Below the pieces are notes generated by a model, which was not told where the DNA came from, did not search any database, and saw nothing but the letters and a program-made list of their open reading frames with translations. Positions 54,701-64,000 of a stretch of 64,000 nt of DNA are shown piece after piece. The number at the start of each line of letters is the position of its first letter. Within the stretch, counting starts at the first letter, position 1. This DNA is from Flagellimonas meridianipacifica. Lineage in GTDB: Bacteria > Bacteroidota > Bacteroidia > Flavobacteriales > Flavobacteriaceae. A program made the translations under genes and the position numbers. The stretch spans positions 248,001 through 312,000 of the forward strand of contig NZ_PVYX01000001.1 of the NCBI RefSeq assembly GCF_003001695.1, written 5' to 3'.

Positions 54701-57700
54701 TAGGGTAAATATTACATTGTCATTTACATCAGGTGTAGTTGTATCCACTGACTTTGTCAAAGCAAGGTCCGCCACTTGTATTGGTGTTACCACAACATCA
54801 TCTTGGTCATCCTCGGCCAAAATATTATTGTTGGGAGTGGAATCCACATCGAAAATGTCCGTTGCAATAATTTCGGCCACGTTGGTGTAGTTTCCTGTGG
54901 GATTGACCAAAACATCGATTACCAAAGTTTCAGTATCCCCGGCTGAAACGTCTCCTACCTGCCAAATACCTGTATTTTCATTATAAATTCCTGAAGTTGC
55001 GCTGTACAGGACAAAATCGTATCCCGATGGAAGCAAATCCTCCACTATTACATTATCAGCGTCCACACTTCCCACGTTGAACACTGTAATTTCAAAGCTG
55101 ATCTCAGTACCCACCAAAGGTGTGGTATCGCTATCAACAACTATTTTGGTCAGCTCCAGGTCTCCAATGTTAGGAAAGACCTCTAATGTGGTTTCATCAT
55201 CATCGTCCCCATCACCATTTCCATCTTCATCAACTGTATTGTCGGTTGTAGGATCACTGTCCGGGTCAAACTGGTCACTTGCCGTGATTTGGGCACTGTT
55301 CACATATTCATTGGGTGCACCTGTTGGTGCATTCACCGTTGCTTCATAGGTTACCGATGTACTTCCGCCATTGGCAAGTACGGTCAACCCAGCCCAAGAT
55401 GCGGTGTTTCCAAACAAGGAACCTCCATTATTGACCGTGGTCAATGCATATCCACTTGGGAGGATGTCTTCCAATGCGACTCCTGTGGCCACATTGGGTC
55501 CAAGGTTGGTCATTGTTAAGGTAAAAGTGACGGTGTCCCCGACATCTGGCGTTGTATCGTCAACTGATTTGGCCAAACTCAGGTCCGCTTGTTGTGGAAC
55601 TACGGATATGTTATCTTCATCATCTTCACTTTGGTCCCCATTGTCGTTATTGGGTGTACTGTCCGTATCGAATTGATTGGCTGCAGTGACCTGGACTTGG
55701 TGCTCATATTCACCAGTAGTGCCGGTAGGTTCCAGTACTTCGGCATTGAACGTCAAGGTCAAGGTATTGCTTCCAACAGGCACCGTTAGACCGGACCAGT
55801 CGATATTGGCTCCGCCCAAGGAACCACCATTGCTGATTCCGGTTACGTTTCCAAATCCAGGAGGTAATACATCCTGTATGGAAACCCCTGTGGCCAACAC
55901 ATCACCCAAATTGCTTAAATCTATGGTGAAGGTAACAACATCACCGACATTGGGACTGGAATCACTTACATTGATGTCCAACTCTAAGTCAATAATCTGT
56001 GGAGTGATAACAAAGAAATCCTCGTCATCCTCACTTTGATCGCCGTCATCATTGAAGGGTTCACTATCTGGGTCATCTTGATCACTGGCTGTAATCTCGG
56101 TAATGTTCAAATATTCATCTGGGAATCCATTGGGTGCATTTACCGTTACTTGATATGAAACGGTAGTGCTACCAACCGGAAGGGAGGCAATGGTCCAACT
56201 TAAAAAAGTTCCTGCAATGGCTGTACCGCCATTGTTTATTGTGGTCAGATTCAATCCCGAGGGCACCTCGTCCTCTAGGACTACATTGGTCGCTGTATTT
56301 GGTCCAGCATTGGTCACTGTCAATTCGAAGGTGACCGTATCCCCAACATTCGGAGTGGCACTGGATACCCCGGAAATATCTTTAACAAGACTAAGGTCTG
56401 CGGACTGAAGCGCAAAAGCAGCACTGTCCTCATCGTCCTCACTTTGGTCCCCATCATCGTTATTAGGTGTACTATCGGAATCGGGCAGGTCGGACGCGGT
56501 GATCTCTCCTGTTGTCGCATAACTGCCAGTGTCGTTGATGGTTACCTGGTAGTCCAGGTCCAGGGTCGCGCCATTGGCCACATCCAAACTGCTCCAAGTG
56601 ATGGTACCGCTGCCCGGGTTGTACACACCACCGTTGGTGATGCTTCCAGCAATGATGTCCATTCCGGATGGCACTGCCACTGTGACCTCTATCCCGGTCC
56701 CGGCACCGGTCTCTACGGCATCGTTGTTGAATACCGAGACGGTATAGTTTACGGTATCACCCTCATTCCCGTTGGGGCTTGAATTGTTGATACTCAGTTC
56801 CAGGTCGACCTGTTCAAGGGATACCTGCGCACTGTCCTCATCATCTTCGCTCTGGTCCCCGTCATCGTTGTCGGTACCACTGTCAGGGTCGTTCTGGTCG
56901 CTTGCCGTGACCTGTGCCGTGTTCAAATATTCGTTCGTTGCACCGGTAGGTGCGTTCAGTGTTGCGGTGAAGCTTACGGAAGAAGAGCCACCGTTGGTCA
57001 CCGATAGCCCGGACCATGTGATGGTGTTTCCAGACTGCACGCCCCCATTGTTTATGGTCGCGATGGTATATCCCGAAGGGACCACATCGGCAAGGTTTAC
57101 TCCTGTTGCATCGTTCGCTCCACCATTGGAGACCTCAAGTGTAAAGGTAACCGTTTCCCCAACACTTGCAGTGGTAGGGAGTACTGTTTTGTCCAGGCTC
57201 AGGTCTGCGGACTGAAGCGCAAAAGCAGCACTGTCCTCATCGTCCTCGCTCTGGTCCCCATCATCGTTGTTGGGGGTACTGTCGGAATCCGGAAGGTCGG
57301 ATGCTGTAATCTCTCCCGTTGTGTCATAACTGCCAGTGTCGTTGATGGTCACTTGGTAGTCCAGGTCCAGGGTCGCTCCATTGGGCACATCCAGACCGCT
57401 CCAGGTGATGGTACCGCTGCCAGGGTTGTACACACCACCATTGGTGATGCTTCCCGCAACAATGTCCATTCCGGATGGCACTGCCACTGTGACCTCTATC
57501 CCGGTCCCGGCACCGGTCTCTACGGCATCGTTGTTGAATACCGAGACGGTATAGTTTACGGTATCACCCTCATTCCCGTTGGGGCTTGAATTGTTGATAC
57601 TCAGTTCCAGGTCGACCTGTTCAAGGGATACCTGTGCACTGTCCTCATCATCTTCGCTCTGGTCCCCGTCATCGTTGTCGGTACCACTGTCAGGGTCGTT

Positions 57701-60700
57701 CTGGTCGCTTGCCGTGACCTGTGCCGTGTTCAAATATTCGTTCGTTGCACCGGTAGGTGCGTTCAGTGTTGCGGTGAAGCTTACGGAAGAAGAGCCACCG
57801 TTGGTCACCGATAGCCCGGACCATGTGATGGTGTTTGCAGACTGCACGCCCCCATTGTTTATGGTCGCGATGGTATATCCCGAAGGGACCACATCGACAA
57901 GGCTTACCCCTGTTGCATCGTTCGCTCCACCATTGGAGACCTCCAGAGTGAAGGTCACCGTTTCCCCAACACTTGCCGTGATGGGAAGTACCGTTTTGTC
58001 CAGACTGAGGTCTGCGGATTGCAGGGTGATGCTTGCAGTGTCCTGATCATCCTCTGAAGGGATATCGTTATTTGGCGTAGAATCAGGATCAAATTGATCA
58101 CTACCTGTAATCTCCACAGAATTGTCATAATTTCCACTTCCATTGACTGTGGCATCAAAGGTCAGGTTCAATGTGTTTCCATTGGTGACGGAAAGATTGG
58201 ACCAATCAATGGTAAAATTACCTGGATTGTAGACACCATCATTACTAACAGTCCCTAAGACCAGGGTATAGCCCTCTGGTATTACATCCCTAACGGCAAC
58301 TCCGGTTGCATCAGAGCCCGCAGAGACATCATCATTGAATATGGAAATGGTAAATGTTACCGTATCTCCTGGATTAGCTGTCGTGGGGCTAACCGTTTTT
58401 GTCAACTCCAAATCGGCCAAGCCGTCAATAGTGATTGTGACCGTATCACTTTCGTCCGTACAGATTCCGTTCGAAACTGTCCATTGAAACTCATAGGTTC
58501 CAACATCTGTGCCGATAACATCTGTTGCTGGGTCGGTATCATCGATAAAAGATGCGGTAGTAGGTCCCGAAAGCTGCGTCCAGGTTCCAGAACCGACTGT
58601 TGGTGTTGTTGCACCTAAAGTGACCGTTGCGAATTGTTGCAAATTTTGATCGGGACCAGCTTCTGCGGTAACGGGTTGTGAAATAATTTCAACTTCCATG
58701 GTATCGGTAAGGGAACAACCTCCATTGGTTGCTGTCCATGTAAATTCGTATATGCCCGGTTCCAAATCCAAAACCAACGAATTCGGGTTGTTGACCGAGG
58801 TAATGTTTGCTGCTGTTCCAGGGTCGGTTACACCCGGGCCCTCTGTTTGGGACCAAGTGCCCGTGCCTGTGGTCAAGGCAACCGCATTTAAATTGGTCTG
58901 GGTTGCATCACAGAATTGTTGATCGGGACCGGCATTTGGCTCTGAAGGTGGATCATCGGTAAAAGTGATATCCACGGTATCCGTGGACGGTGCACAAAGC
59001 GAAGGTGCTGTAAAAGTGGTACCATTGGTAACCGTCCAAGTGAGCTGATAAGTTCCCAAGACAGTAATATTTGATAAAGTCGTGGTTGGGGAGTTCGGGC
59101 TGTCTATTACCGCGGCTCCTCCTGAAGGGTCTGTTGAGAACGTCCAGGTTCCTATACCCACTGTTGGTGCCGTTGCGTTCATCTGCACGTCCAATTGACA
59201 GGCATTGGGCTGGTCCGCACCAGCATCGGCTGTCGATGGCGCATCAAAAACTTCTATACGGACAACATCTGCCGTATTGGCACAGTTGCCCGATTCAAAA
59301 TTCCATTCCAAAATATAAATACCGGGAACCGAAAGACCTGATAAGGTAGAGGTAGGGCTATTCGGCGAATCTATGGTGGCGACACTCCCAGAAGGTTGTT
59401 CGGCAAACCGCCATTCCGCATTGGTAACATCCACAGGAGCTGTATTTCCCGCCAACGTGGTCTGATTGGGTACGACAAGGTCGCCCTGACAGAGTATTTG
59501 GTCCGGCCCCGCATCTGGATCTACCGAAGGAGCTGTACTGGATACTACGGTAACTTCATCGAAAGTAGAAGTACACGAACCTCCATAATCTGTTGTGAAC
59601 CTAAAGATATAGGTGTTTCCAGGGATGATGGTCACTTCAGCCACATTGCTATTGGCAGGGTTTTGGTTTATTGTTGCTACCGGAGCACCATTCGCAGTTT
59701 GGGTCCAAGTTCCTGTAGATCCAAAAGTGGCCTCCAACAAAAAATTTGTTGTTTCACAAAAGTTCAGATCTGGTCCCGCATCCGCAGGAACAAAGACATC
59801 GACGTCCAAGTCTGCAAATGTGGTGGGACAGTTGCTATCCCCTACTATGGTCCACCTAAAAGTATAAGAACCAGCGACCAAATTGGTGACGTTGGTATTG
59901 GGATCGTTCACATCTGCAATGGTCGGGGTGTTCGGGGCGCCGGAAAGTAATGTCCAAAACCCGGTCTCCACATTGGCATCAAAAGCGTTTCCTGACAATA
60001 TGGTATTCGTAGCGTTACAGATTGTCTGATTGGCTCCGACCGATGCCGTTGTGGGTGGAATTCCGACGGATAGGGTCACTTGGTCCGAATCGGTGGAACA
60101 GGTTCCATTGTCAACGGTCCATTCAAAAATGTACTGTCCCGAAAATCCAAAGGTGAACTGGGCCGTTGGGCTCGTACCATCATCTATGGTGAAACCGCCT
60201 GGTCCGGATATTTGTGTCCATTGACCACTCCCTGTGGAACTGGTGGCTGCCATGGTAAAAGTATTAGAGCACGCAGCTTGATCAGGCCCTGCATCTGCCG
60301 AGGCCGGAACACCAATAGTGATTTCCACATCATCAAAGGTGGATTGGCATCCTGCCTTTGAAATGGTCCAAGTAAGGACATAGCTTTGTTCAACTGTAAT
60401 GTTGGCCGTTGTATTGAACAATGTGGTATCGGTAAATGAAATCCCTGTTGCCGGCACAGCGGTCCACAGACCTGTTTCACCAGCTTGGGGAGCATTTCCG
60501 GCGAGGTTTACCACTGTAGTACCCGTGTTTAGACATTGGTCACTCCCAGCATCTGCCAAAGTTGGCCCTGGAGTTCCACTTGTGGTGACCGTTACAGTAT
60601 CCGAACCCGGTGCGGGACATGTATTGTCATTAGGGTTTTCTATGGTCCATCTAAATATGTATGTTTCATTGGCATTATCCAATCCAGATATCAATGTATT

Positions 60701-62632
60701 TGGGTCATTGGCATCTGCAAATGAAATACTGGATCCAACTGGAGCGGTTTCCACGGTCCAGGTTCCTACCAAGTTGTTTGTGGGAACGTCTCCAGCCATT
60801 TGAATAGGGGCCCCAAAACAGACCAAACCTTGGTCAGGACCTGCGTCAACGACTATCGGCGCATCTGAAGAGACCTCTACCGTAACAGTAGCTTCTGCAG
60901 CGGGGTCACATACGTTTCCACCAGAAATACCATATTGAAATTCATATACCCCAGGTACCAATCCTGATATACCAGTGGTCTGGTCGAATGGACTATCTAT
61001 AGTAGCAGTGTTCGGGCCACTTAACTGTGACCACAATGAACTACCAGTGGTTACCGTATTTCCAGTTAGAGATGTTGTGGTTACATTACAGGCCAATACC
61101 TGACCGGTACCCGCATTGGCGCTTGTTGGAGTAAGTGAAATCGTAACATTGATGGCATCCGTAGCTTCATCACATCCCGTTTGGACCGATCCGCTCACCA
61201 CTCTTCGGAACAAAACGGTATAGGTTCCCTCAACATCAAAATCAATACTCAATGGAGTGCTTCCCGTGTTTTGAAAATTGTTGGAATTGACCAAAGTGGA
61301 TGAAGCAGGTCCGCTTACTATGGCATAGGTATTTGAACCATTACCTGTAGTTGTAAAGGGAATATCTACCTCTGTTTGGCCACATGCGGCAATGATGTCA
61401 TTACCACCATTCGCCGTTATAGTTATTGGATTGGTCGAATATCGTATGGTTGTACTCGCCGAATCATCACAACCTGTGGTGGCATTGGCAATGGTATAGG
61501 TGAACACATACGTACTGCTGCCATCCAATCCAGAAACCTGTGTGGTGCTGTTGGATGGATTTAAAATACTGGCCGCCGGCCCAGAGGTCTGTGTCCATTG
61601 TATGGTTTCCCCAGAAAATTGGGGCTGGGACCCTACCAAGGTCGCCGTGGTTATACCAGGGTCACAAAAACGTATTGTACCGTCCTGGGTACTTGCATTG
61701 GAAATATCCTGGGTTGCCTCGTCCACGGTAATGGTGACTGTATCCTGACCTGAAGCACAGGGGCCTACCACCGTCCAACGCAACACATAAGTTCCCTCGA
61801 TAAGATTGGAAACTGTAGACCTATTATTGTTGACATTTGCGAAATTAGGTGTACTGGGTCCACTTACAAAGGACCATGTACCAACCTGACCGTTGATATT
61901 GTTTCCACCAAAACTACCATCAAGAGTTGTGGACTGGGTAACGGTATAACAGTTGTCCAGATTTTGGTCGGCTCCTGCATCTACAGGTGATTCGCCCCCA
62001 TAATTGGTCACGGTCATGATGTCAAAGGATTCACAGTTTTGACCCGGTGCATAATCAGGTCCCGTGATGGTCCATCTTAGTGTGGTGGTGCCTGCACTTC
62101 CTTCGGGCAATGTTATGGTGGATGTAGGGGAGTTCGGAAAATTTATGATAACACCGGCACTATTTCCACCATCAATAGTCCATAGACCTGTTTCACCTGG
62201 GTTGAGAGGTGTATTTGCTATGATTGATATGTTTCCAGTATTGTCTGGACATGAGGCCACATCTAGACCGGCATCTGCCGTCGTAATGGGCTGCACAGTA
62301 ATATCTACATCTTGGAATTGTGTGGTACCATCGGTACAGGTTGCCGTCAGTCTAAAGGAATAGATATTTCCCCCTATCAATCCATTGATAGCTGTGTTAA
62401 GATCGGAAGGGTCCGCTATTATTACCGAGGGACCCGCTACTTGAGACCATGTTGGTCCGCTTTGCACCAGACCTGTTGCGGAACCGGAAAGGGTAAAGGG
62501 TGAATTTTCGCAAATGGTCTCCGCAACCCCGGCATTGACCGAGCAATTTTGCCCAAAAGTGTCTTGAACCGAAGAAAGCAAAACAACTAAAAATACAAAG
62601 GTTACTTTAAATTTACCTGACAATAGAAACAT
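51776..62632 (-). CDS. 3618-aa surface protein: PKD-like and DUF11 repeats, T9SS type B signal
   Basis: A signal peptide (about 1-27) leads into some fifteen PKD-like repeats (about 28-1400; DAGPDQ and GTWTQxSGP motifs), then sixteen DUF11 repeats (about 1405-3525; D[LI]xLxK...VGDxVTFT and a [13 protein letters not shown] acidic linker), and ends with a gliding-motility-associated C-terminal domain (about 3527-3618, [19 protein letters not shown]). The last is the type B sorting domain for the type IX system. Two adjacent 269-residue units (56401-58014) are almost identical. It is probably a long, calcium-stiffened adhesin or motility filament like SprB. First gene of the operon with SprF-like and OmpA-like partners. 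Confidence 0.92.
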   Translation of the reverse strand: MFLLSGKFKVTFVFLVVLLSSVQDTFGQNCSVNAGVAETICENSPFTLSGSATGLVQSGPTWSQVAGPSVIIADPSDLNTAINGLIGGNIYSFRLTATCTDGTTQFQDVDITVQPITTADAGLDVASCPDNTGNISIIANTPLNPGETGLWTIDGGNSAGVIINFPNSPTSTITLPEGSAGTTTLRWTITGPDYAPGQNCESFDIMTVTNYGGESPVDAGADQNLDNCYTVTQSTTLDGSFGGNNINGQVGTWSFVSGPSTPNFANVNNNRSTVSNLIEGTYVLRWTVVGPCASGQDTVTITVDEATQDISNASTQDGTIRFCDPGITTATLVGSQPQFSGETIQWTQTSGPAASILNPSNSTTQVSGLDGSSTYVFTYTIANATTGCDDSASTTIRYSTNPITITANGGNDIIAACGQTEVDIPFTTTGNGSNTYAIVSGPASSTLVNSNNFQNTGSTPLSIDFDVEGTYTVLFRRVVSGSVQTGCDEATDAINVTISLTPTSANAGTGQVLACNVTTTSLTGNTVTTGSSLWSQLSGPNTATIDSPFDQTTGISGLVPGVYEFQYGISGGNVCDPAAEATVTVEVSSDAPIVVDAGPDQGLVCFGAPIQMAGDVPTNNLVGTWTVETAPVGSSISFADANDPNTLISGLDNANETYIFRWTIENPNDNTCPAPGSDTVTVTTSGTPGPTLADAGSDQCLNTGTTVVNLAGNAPQAGETGLWTAVPATGISFTDTTLFNTTANITVEQSYVLTWTISKAGCQSTFDDVEITIGVPASADAGPDQAACSNTFTMAATSSTGSGQWTQISGPGGFTIDDGTSPTAQFTFGFSGQYIFEWTVDNGTCSTDSDQVTLSVGIPPTTASVGANQTICNATNTILSGNAFDANVETGFWTLLSGAPNTPTIADVNDPNTNVTNLVAGSYTFRWTIVGDSNCPTTFADLDVDVFVPADAGPDLNFCETTNFLLEATFGSTGTWTQTANGAPVATINQNPANSNVAEVTIIPGNTYIFRFTTDYGGSCTSTFDEVTVVSSTAPSVDPDAGPDQILCQGDLVVPNQTTLAGNTAPVDVTNAEWRFAEQPSGSVATIDSPNSPTSTLSGLSVPGIYILEWNFESGNCANTADVVRIEVFDAPSTADAGADQPNACQLDVQMNATAPTVGIGTWTFSTDPSGGAAVIDSPNSPTTTLSNITVLGTYQLTWTVTNGTTFTAPSLCAPSTDTVDITFTDDPPSEPNAGPDQQFCDATQTNLNAVALTTGTGTWSQTEGPGVTDPGTAANITSVNNPNSLVLDLEPGIYEFTWTATNGGCSLTDTMEVEIISQPVTAEAGPDQNLQQFATVTLGATTPTVGSGTWTQLSGPTTASFIDDTDPATDVIGTDVGTYEFQWTVSNGICTDESDTVTITIDGLADLELTKTVSPTTANPGDTVTFTISIFNDDVSAGSDATGVAVRDVIPEGYTLVLGTVSNDGVYNPGNFTIDWSNLSVTNGNTLNLTFDATVNGSGNYDNSVEITGSDQFDPDSTPNNDIPSEDDQDTASITLQSADLSLDKTVLPITASVGETVTFTLEVSNGGANDATGVSLVDVVPSGYTIATINNGGVQSANTITWSGLSVTNGGSSSVSFTATLNAPTGATNEYLNTAQVTASDQNDPDSGTDNDDGDQSEDDEDSAQVSLEQVDLELSINNSSPNGNEGDTVNYTVSVFNNDAVETGAGTGIEVTVAVPSGMDIVAGSITNGGVYNPGSGTITWSGLDVPNGATLDLDYQVTINDTGSYDTTGEITASDLPDSDSTPNNDDGDQSEDDEDSAAFALQSADLSLDKTVLPTTASVGETVTFTLEVSNGGANDATGVNLADVVPSGYTIATINNGGVQSGNTITWSGLSVTNGGSSSVSFTATLNAPTGATNEYLNTAQVTASDQNDPDSGTDNDDGDQSEDDEDSAQVSLEQVDLELSINNSSPNGNEGDTVNYTVSVFNNDAVETGAGTGIEVTVAVPSGMDIIAGSITNGGVYNPGSGTITWSSLDVANGATLDLDYQVTINDTGSYATTGEITASDLPDSDSTPNNDDGDQSEDDEDSAAFALQSADLSLVKDISGVSSATPNVGDTVTFELTVTNAGPNTATNVVLEDEVPSGLNLTTINNGGTAIAGTFLSWTIASLPVGSTTVSYQVTVNAPNGFPDEYLNITEITASDQDDPDSEPFNDDGDQSEDDEDFFVITPQIIDLELDINVSDSSPNVGDVVTFTIDLSNLGDVLATGVSIQDVLPPGFGNVTGISNGGSLGGANIDWSGLTVPVGSNTLTLTFNAEVLEPTGTTGEYEHQVQVTAANQFDTDSTPNNDNGDQSEDDEDNISVVPQQADLSLAKSVDDTTPDVGDTVTFTLTMTNLGPNVATGVALEDILPSGYALTTVNNGGSLFGNTASWAGLTVLANGGSTSVTYEATVNAPTGAPNEYVNSAQITASDQFDPDSDPTTDNTVDEDGNGDGDDDDETTLEVFPNIGDLELTKIVVDSDTTPLVGTEISFEITVFNVGSVDADNVIVEDLLPSGYDFVLYSATSGIYNENTGIWQVGDVSAGDTETLVIDVLVNPTGNYTNVAEIIATDIFDVDSTPNNNILAEDDQDDVVVTPIQVADLALTKSVDTTTPDVNDNVIFTLTVANEGPSEATGIQVLDLLPSGFTYVSDDGGGAYVSGNGIWSIASLANGNSAILNITASVNTTGDYVNVAEVIAHDQLDQDSTPNNTTPSEDDQDEVVVTPRQLVDVSVTKTADTNTPNIGGNISFTVTVTNDGPSDATTVVVTDLLASGYEFVSAIPSVGTYEPLNGSWTVGNLPDGTFETIVIQATVLPNGIYTNTAELTDLNEDDIDSLPANNDDTEDDQATIEPTPVLVSDLDLVKTVDNTTPLVGDEVEFTIDITNNGPSDTSGVIVQDLLPNGYTYISNTATAGNYNQNTGAWQLNGSLSDGTTETLKIKATVNPTGVYTNSAEITNSDNLDPDSVPGNSVIAEDDYDEAATIPIPLADISLTKMVDNEFPDVSDQITFTLNLSNDGPSEATGIQVLDQLPTGYNYVSHSGAGTYNPTSGIWDVASLAANTNTSLDITVGINTTGSYANTAELIAINELDPNSTPNNNDPNEDDQDGQVTLPRVITDISVVKTADNLAPSVGTDITFTVAITNDGPSDAAGLVIEDILASGYDFVSATTSIGSYDEIIGSWDIASLPNGTTETLVIVATVLSNGEYSNTAELIALDTFDPDSSPDNNLNSEDDQDTVNPEPTGLADLSITKTVDDIEPNVGDVIEFTINLTNSGDSNASGVVVNELLPIGFTYEAHTATAGTYDENTGVWNTNGVIPNGTTETLVILARVNAPTGTDGEYTNRVQITASNQADPDSDATSDFDTDDLADGIPDDDEASITIMPQSVDIAVVKTVDNARPNIGNEINFTISATNNGSLPATNIGIEEQLPNGYRFITATATLGAYDASEGFWEIDTLNGSETATLTLTVEVLDIEDYLNVAQLAFVDQFDMDTANDSDTASIEPTCLVFYNEFSPNGDGVNETFEIDCISRYPNNTLKIYNRWGNLVFQAQGYNNEFAGISNGRAVIQKEEFLPVGTYYYILDLGDGSEPIADWLYINR
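56401..58014. repeat. Two tandem 807-bp near-identical units in the surface-protein gene
   Basis: Sequence starting at 56401 recurs at 57208 with period 807 bases (269 codons, two DUF11 repeats) and few differences. The first bases of the unit appear again, diverged, at 58015. A recent in-frame duplication. Confidence 0.9.
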
Positions 62633-62671
62633 AGCTACAGATGTTTAGATTACATTATTTCAAAGAATTTT

Positions 62672-62679
62672 CAAACATA
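62672..62679 (-). promoter_or_regulatory. Possible -7 box of the surface-protein operon
   Basis: Minus-strand TATGTTTG fits TAnnTTTG and lies 40 bases before the ATG at 62632. No good -33 TTG at the usual distance. Confidence 0.35.
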
Positions 62680-62689
62680 TTATTAAAAT

Positions 62690-63237
62690 GTCAAAACCAT
62701 AACAATATGTTGTCATTCGTCGATAGGATGTTGCCAATACGGGTGTAATCGATGAATGGATTTATAAAAATGTAATTTTATACGTGTTAATTAAATCTTA
62801 AGACACACGATTTCATTGTTTGTCACTTTTGAAGTTTTTGCTTTTATCAATGAAACAACAGGTAATTTTATCCGTGCTTTTTCGAGAGGACCTTACCAAC
62901 TATCGGATATAAAGAATTTCATAAATAGGGACTTACTGGCATATTCTCAGAAATGTCCTTTTATAATTTCCTTTGGCAAGGCCCGTTCATTGGATAACCT
63001 ATGGGAATCCAAATTCCATGAAAACATTTTTAAAAAGCATGGTTCAGTGGTGTTTTTTGCGTGGCAACAAGCTACATCCCGAACCTGTAACAACTCGGTT
63101 TGCAATTACAATTTTAAAAATCGCAAGTTGTTCTATAACTTGTAAATAAATACTTACAATCGAAGCTGCGTTTCATGATTGTGGGTTTTTATGGGATGGG
63201 AACATAAAACTTGTCTTATTAACGATATATAAGATGT
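62690..63237. other. Gene-poor stretch
   Basis: About 550 bases. A 109-codon frame from a TTG at 62816 is present but has no coding character I trust. Confidence 0.4.
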
Positions 63238-63525
63238 ATGAATTTTGAAGAGGCTAAAAAGATTGTACGTGCACACACCTATTTATTGGGAAAAACCGTA
63301 AACGGGATGAAAATTGACGAACTTTTTATTTACCCGCTTGATGAGGCATCTTATTCGGTTTTTATCGCGATGTACCGTACTGCCTTGAACAATGAAGAAT
63401 CGTTAAGGCCATTTATCGAAGAGGAAATGGGCATAAAATGTATTCTTAATAAATCAAGTATTAATATGGGCAATAAAATCCATAGCCTGACCATCAATGA
63501 GGTCAAGAATCTTATCGAGGATTAG
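63238..63525 (+). CDS. Hypothetical 95-aa protein
   Basis: A soluble, acidic protein with good codon composition and a clear ATG. It begins MNFEEAKKIVRAHTYLLGK and ends with a short helix (LTINEVKNLIED). I do not recognise a family. It stands alone after an AT-rich spacer. Confidence 0.6.
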   Translation: MNFEEAKKIVRAHTYLLGKTVNGMKIDELFIYPLDEASYSVFIAMYRTALNNEESLRPFIEEEMGIKCILNKSSINMGNKIHSLTINEVKNLIED

Positions 63526-63832
63526 CGAACTTTTACCAAATTACAAGATTGTCAAATTGCAGCTAAAGAGACCGAAAACACAAAAGAAGAGTATCTTTTT
63601 TGATACGAAACTGACCAATGTTATGTTTGGATTTACTTCACAAGGTCCACTAAACCAAAATTAAGGGAGTGGGTGTACCAAACGACAATAACTGAATTTA
63701 ACGGATTGTTGCTATAACAATGCGGCTTTTTATAAAATCACTGGTTAATGGCAAATTTTGAGAAGGAGAGTGGATTCCAAAGACAGGTTCGTTTTATGAC
63801 ATTAATCCGTTACTAAGAATGGTGACAGAAGA
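63526..63832. other. Intergenic spacer
   Basis: About 300 bases in which I see no gene, repeat or clear regulatory site. Confidence 0.5.
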
Positions 63833-64000
63833 TTATTTATTCCGTATTCGTTGCTTTTGTTCAGTTAGAAAATCCCTTATCAAGCGAATCTGTGCATCAA
63901 TATCCTTAATCTTGATAATTTGATAGATAATGCTCCGCTTTTTGCCATCGGTCAGCTTGTTGAAAATCGCTCTTGATTCCGGTTCCTGTTCCAAGAAAAC
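63833..64000 (-). CDS. C-terminal part of a YdeI/OmpD-associated-like protein
   Basis: The minus frame is open from the window edge to a TAA at 63833 and gives 55 residues. ESRAIFNKLTDGKKRSIIYQ followed by a basic helix resembles the C-terminal domain of YdeI/OmpD-associated (DUF1905-linked) proteins, where a FxxLxxxxKRxxxxxI pattern is common. The start lies outside the window, so the family call is tentative. Confidence 0.45.
   Translation of the reverse strand, partial: VFLEQEPESRAIFNKLTDGKKRSIIYQIIKIKDIDAQIRLIRDFLTEQKQRIRNK

Noticed and set aside
55077-57215. Several Ser/Val-rich plus-strand frames inside the surface-protein gene
   Set aside because: They are antisense images of the DUF11 repeats and repeat with the same period.
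56401-58014. CRISPR array
   Set aside because: The only strong tandem repeat is an 807-bp coding unit; no short repeat-spacer pattern or cas gene was seen in the window.
62816-63145. 109-codon frame starting at TTG
   Set aside because: No ATG, mixed low-quality composition, no recognisable motif; likely chance in an AT-rich spacer.

Overview
The window looks like a stretch of chromosome from a marine-type member of the Flavobacteriaceae (Bacteroidota). The evidence is TAnnTTTG-type promoters, a CTnDOT-like tra gene set, a PorP/SprF protein, a type B type IX secretion (T9SS) sorting domain, and a small protein resembling DUF6747.

Layout. (1) 1-1239: the end of a RidA-family gene and a secreted alpha/beta hydrolase, probably core chromosome. 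(2) About 1.56-26.3 kb: an integrative/conjugative element. Leftward genes encode a relaxase, a MobC-like relaxosome protein, a RadC-like JAB protein and an M23 peptidase. Rightward genes encode two Toprim-like proteins, a DUF3945-like protein, a coupling ATPase, an XRE regulator, ParA/TraB, and a mating-pore operon (TraC, E, F, G, I, J, K, M, N, O) that ends in a giant TraQ-like lipoprotein with about eight repeats. No integrase is visible. (3) 26.3-26.8 kb: a small lipoprotein. (4) 27.19-44.91 kb: an AT-rich, tightly packed eight-gene leftward operon. Reading 5' to 3' it holds an AbiEi-like regulator, an AbiEii-like nucleotidyltransferase, a type I DNA methylase (M), a specificity subunit (S), a 1578-aa NERD/pseudokinase/kinase/P-loop fusion, a 517-aa unknown, an 1814-aa HerA/FtsK-like ATPase with an apparent PD-(D/E)XK motif, and a PP2C phosphatase. 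There is no HsdR. The run S, kinase, unknown, ATP-binding protein matches what I recall of the methylation-associated defence system (MADS); the head and tail differ, so I read this as a variant. A repeated CTCTTTAC/GTAAAGAG motif lies on both sides of it. (5) 45.5-47.6 kb: a small unknown gene, a HipBA toxin-antitoxin pair and a DUF2971 fragment. (6) 48.1-64 kb: probable core genome with an initiator tRNA-Met, a tiny membrane protein, a three-gene operon (3618-aa DUF11-repeat surface protein, PorP/SprF, OmpA/PD40 protein), a short unknown gene and the end of a YdeI-like gene.

How the parts fit. The conjugation module probably brought in or hosts the defence cargo. In the defence operon, M and S would mark or read self DNA. 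The kinase/phosphatase pair and the ATPase/nuclease candidate would signal and act. The TA-like pair at the head probably regulates or guards the operon. The last operon encodes a T9SS-exported surface adhesin with its partner membrane protein. Gene functions rest on motif recognition by eye; no database search was run.
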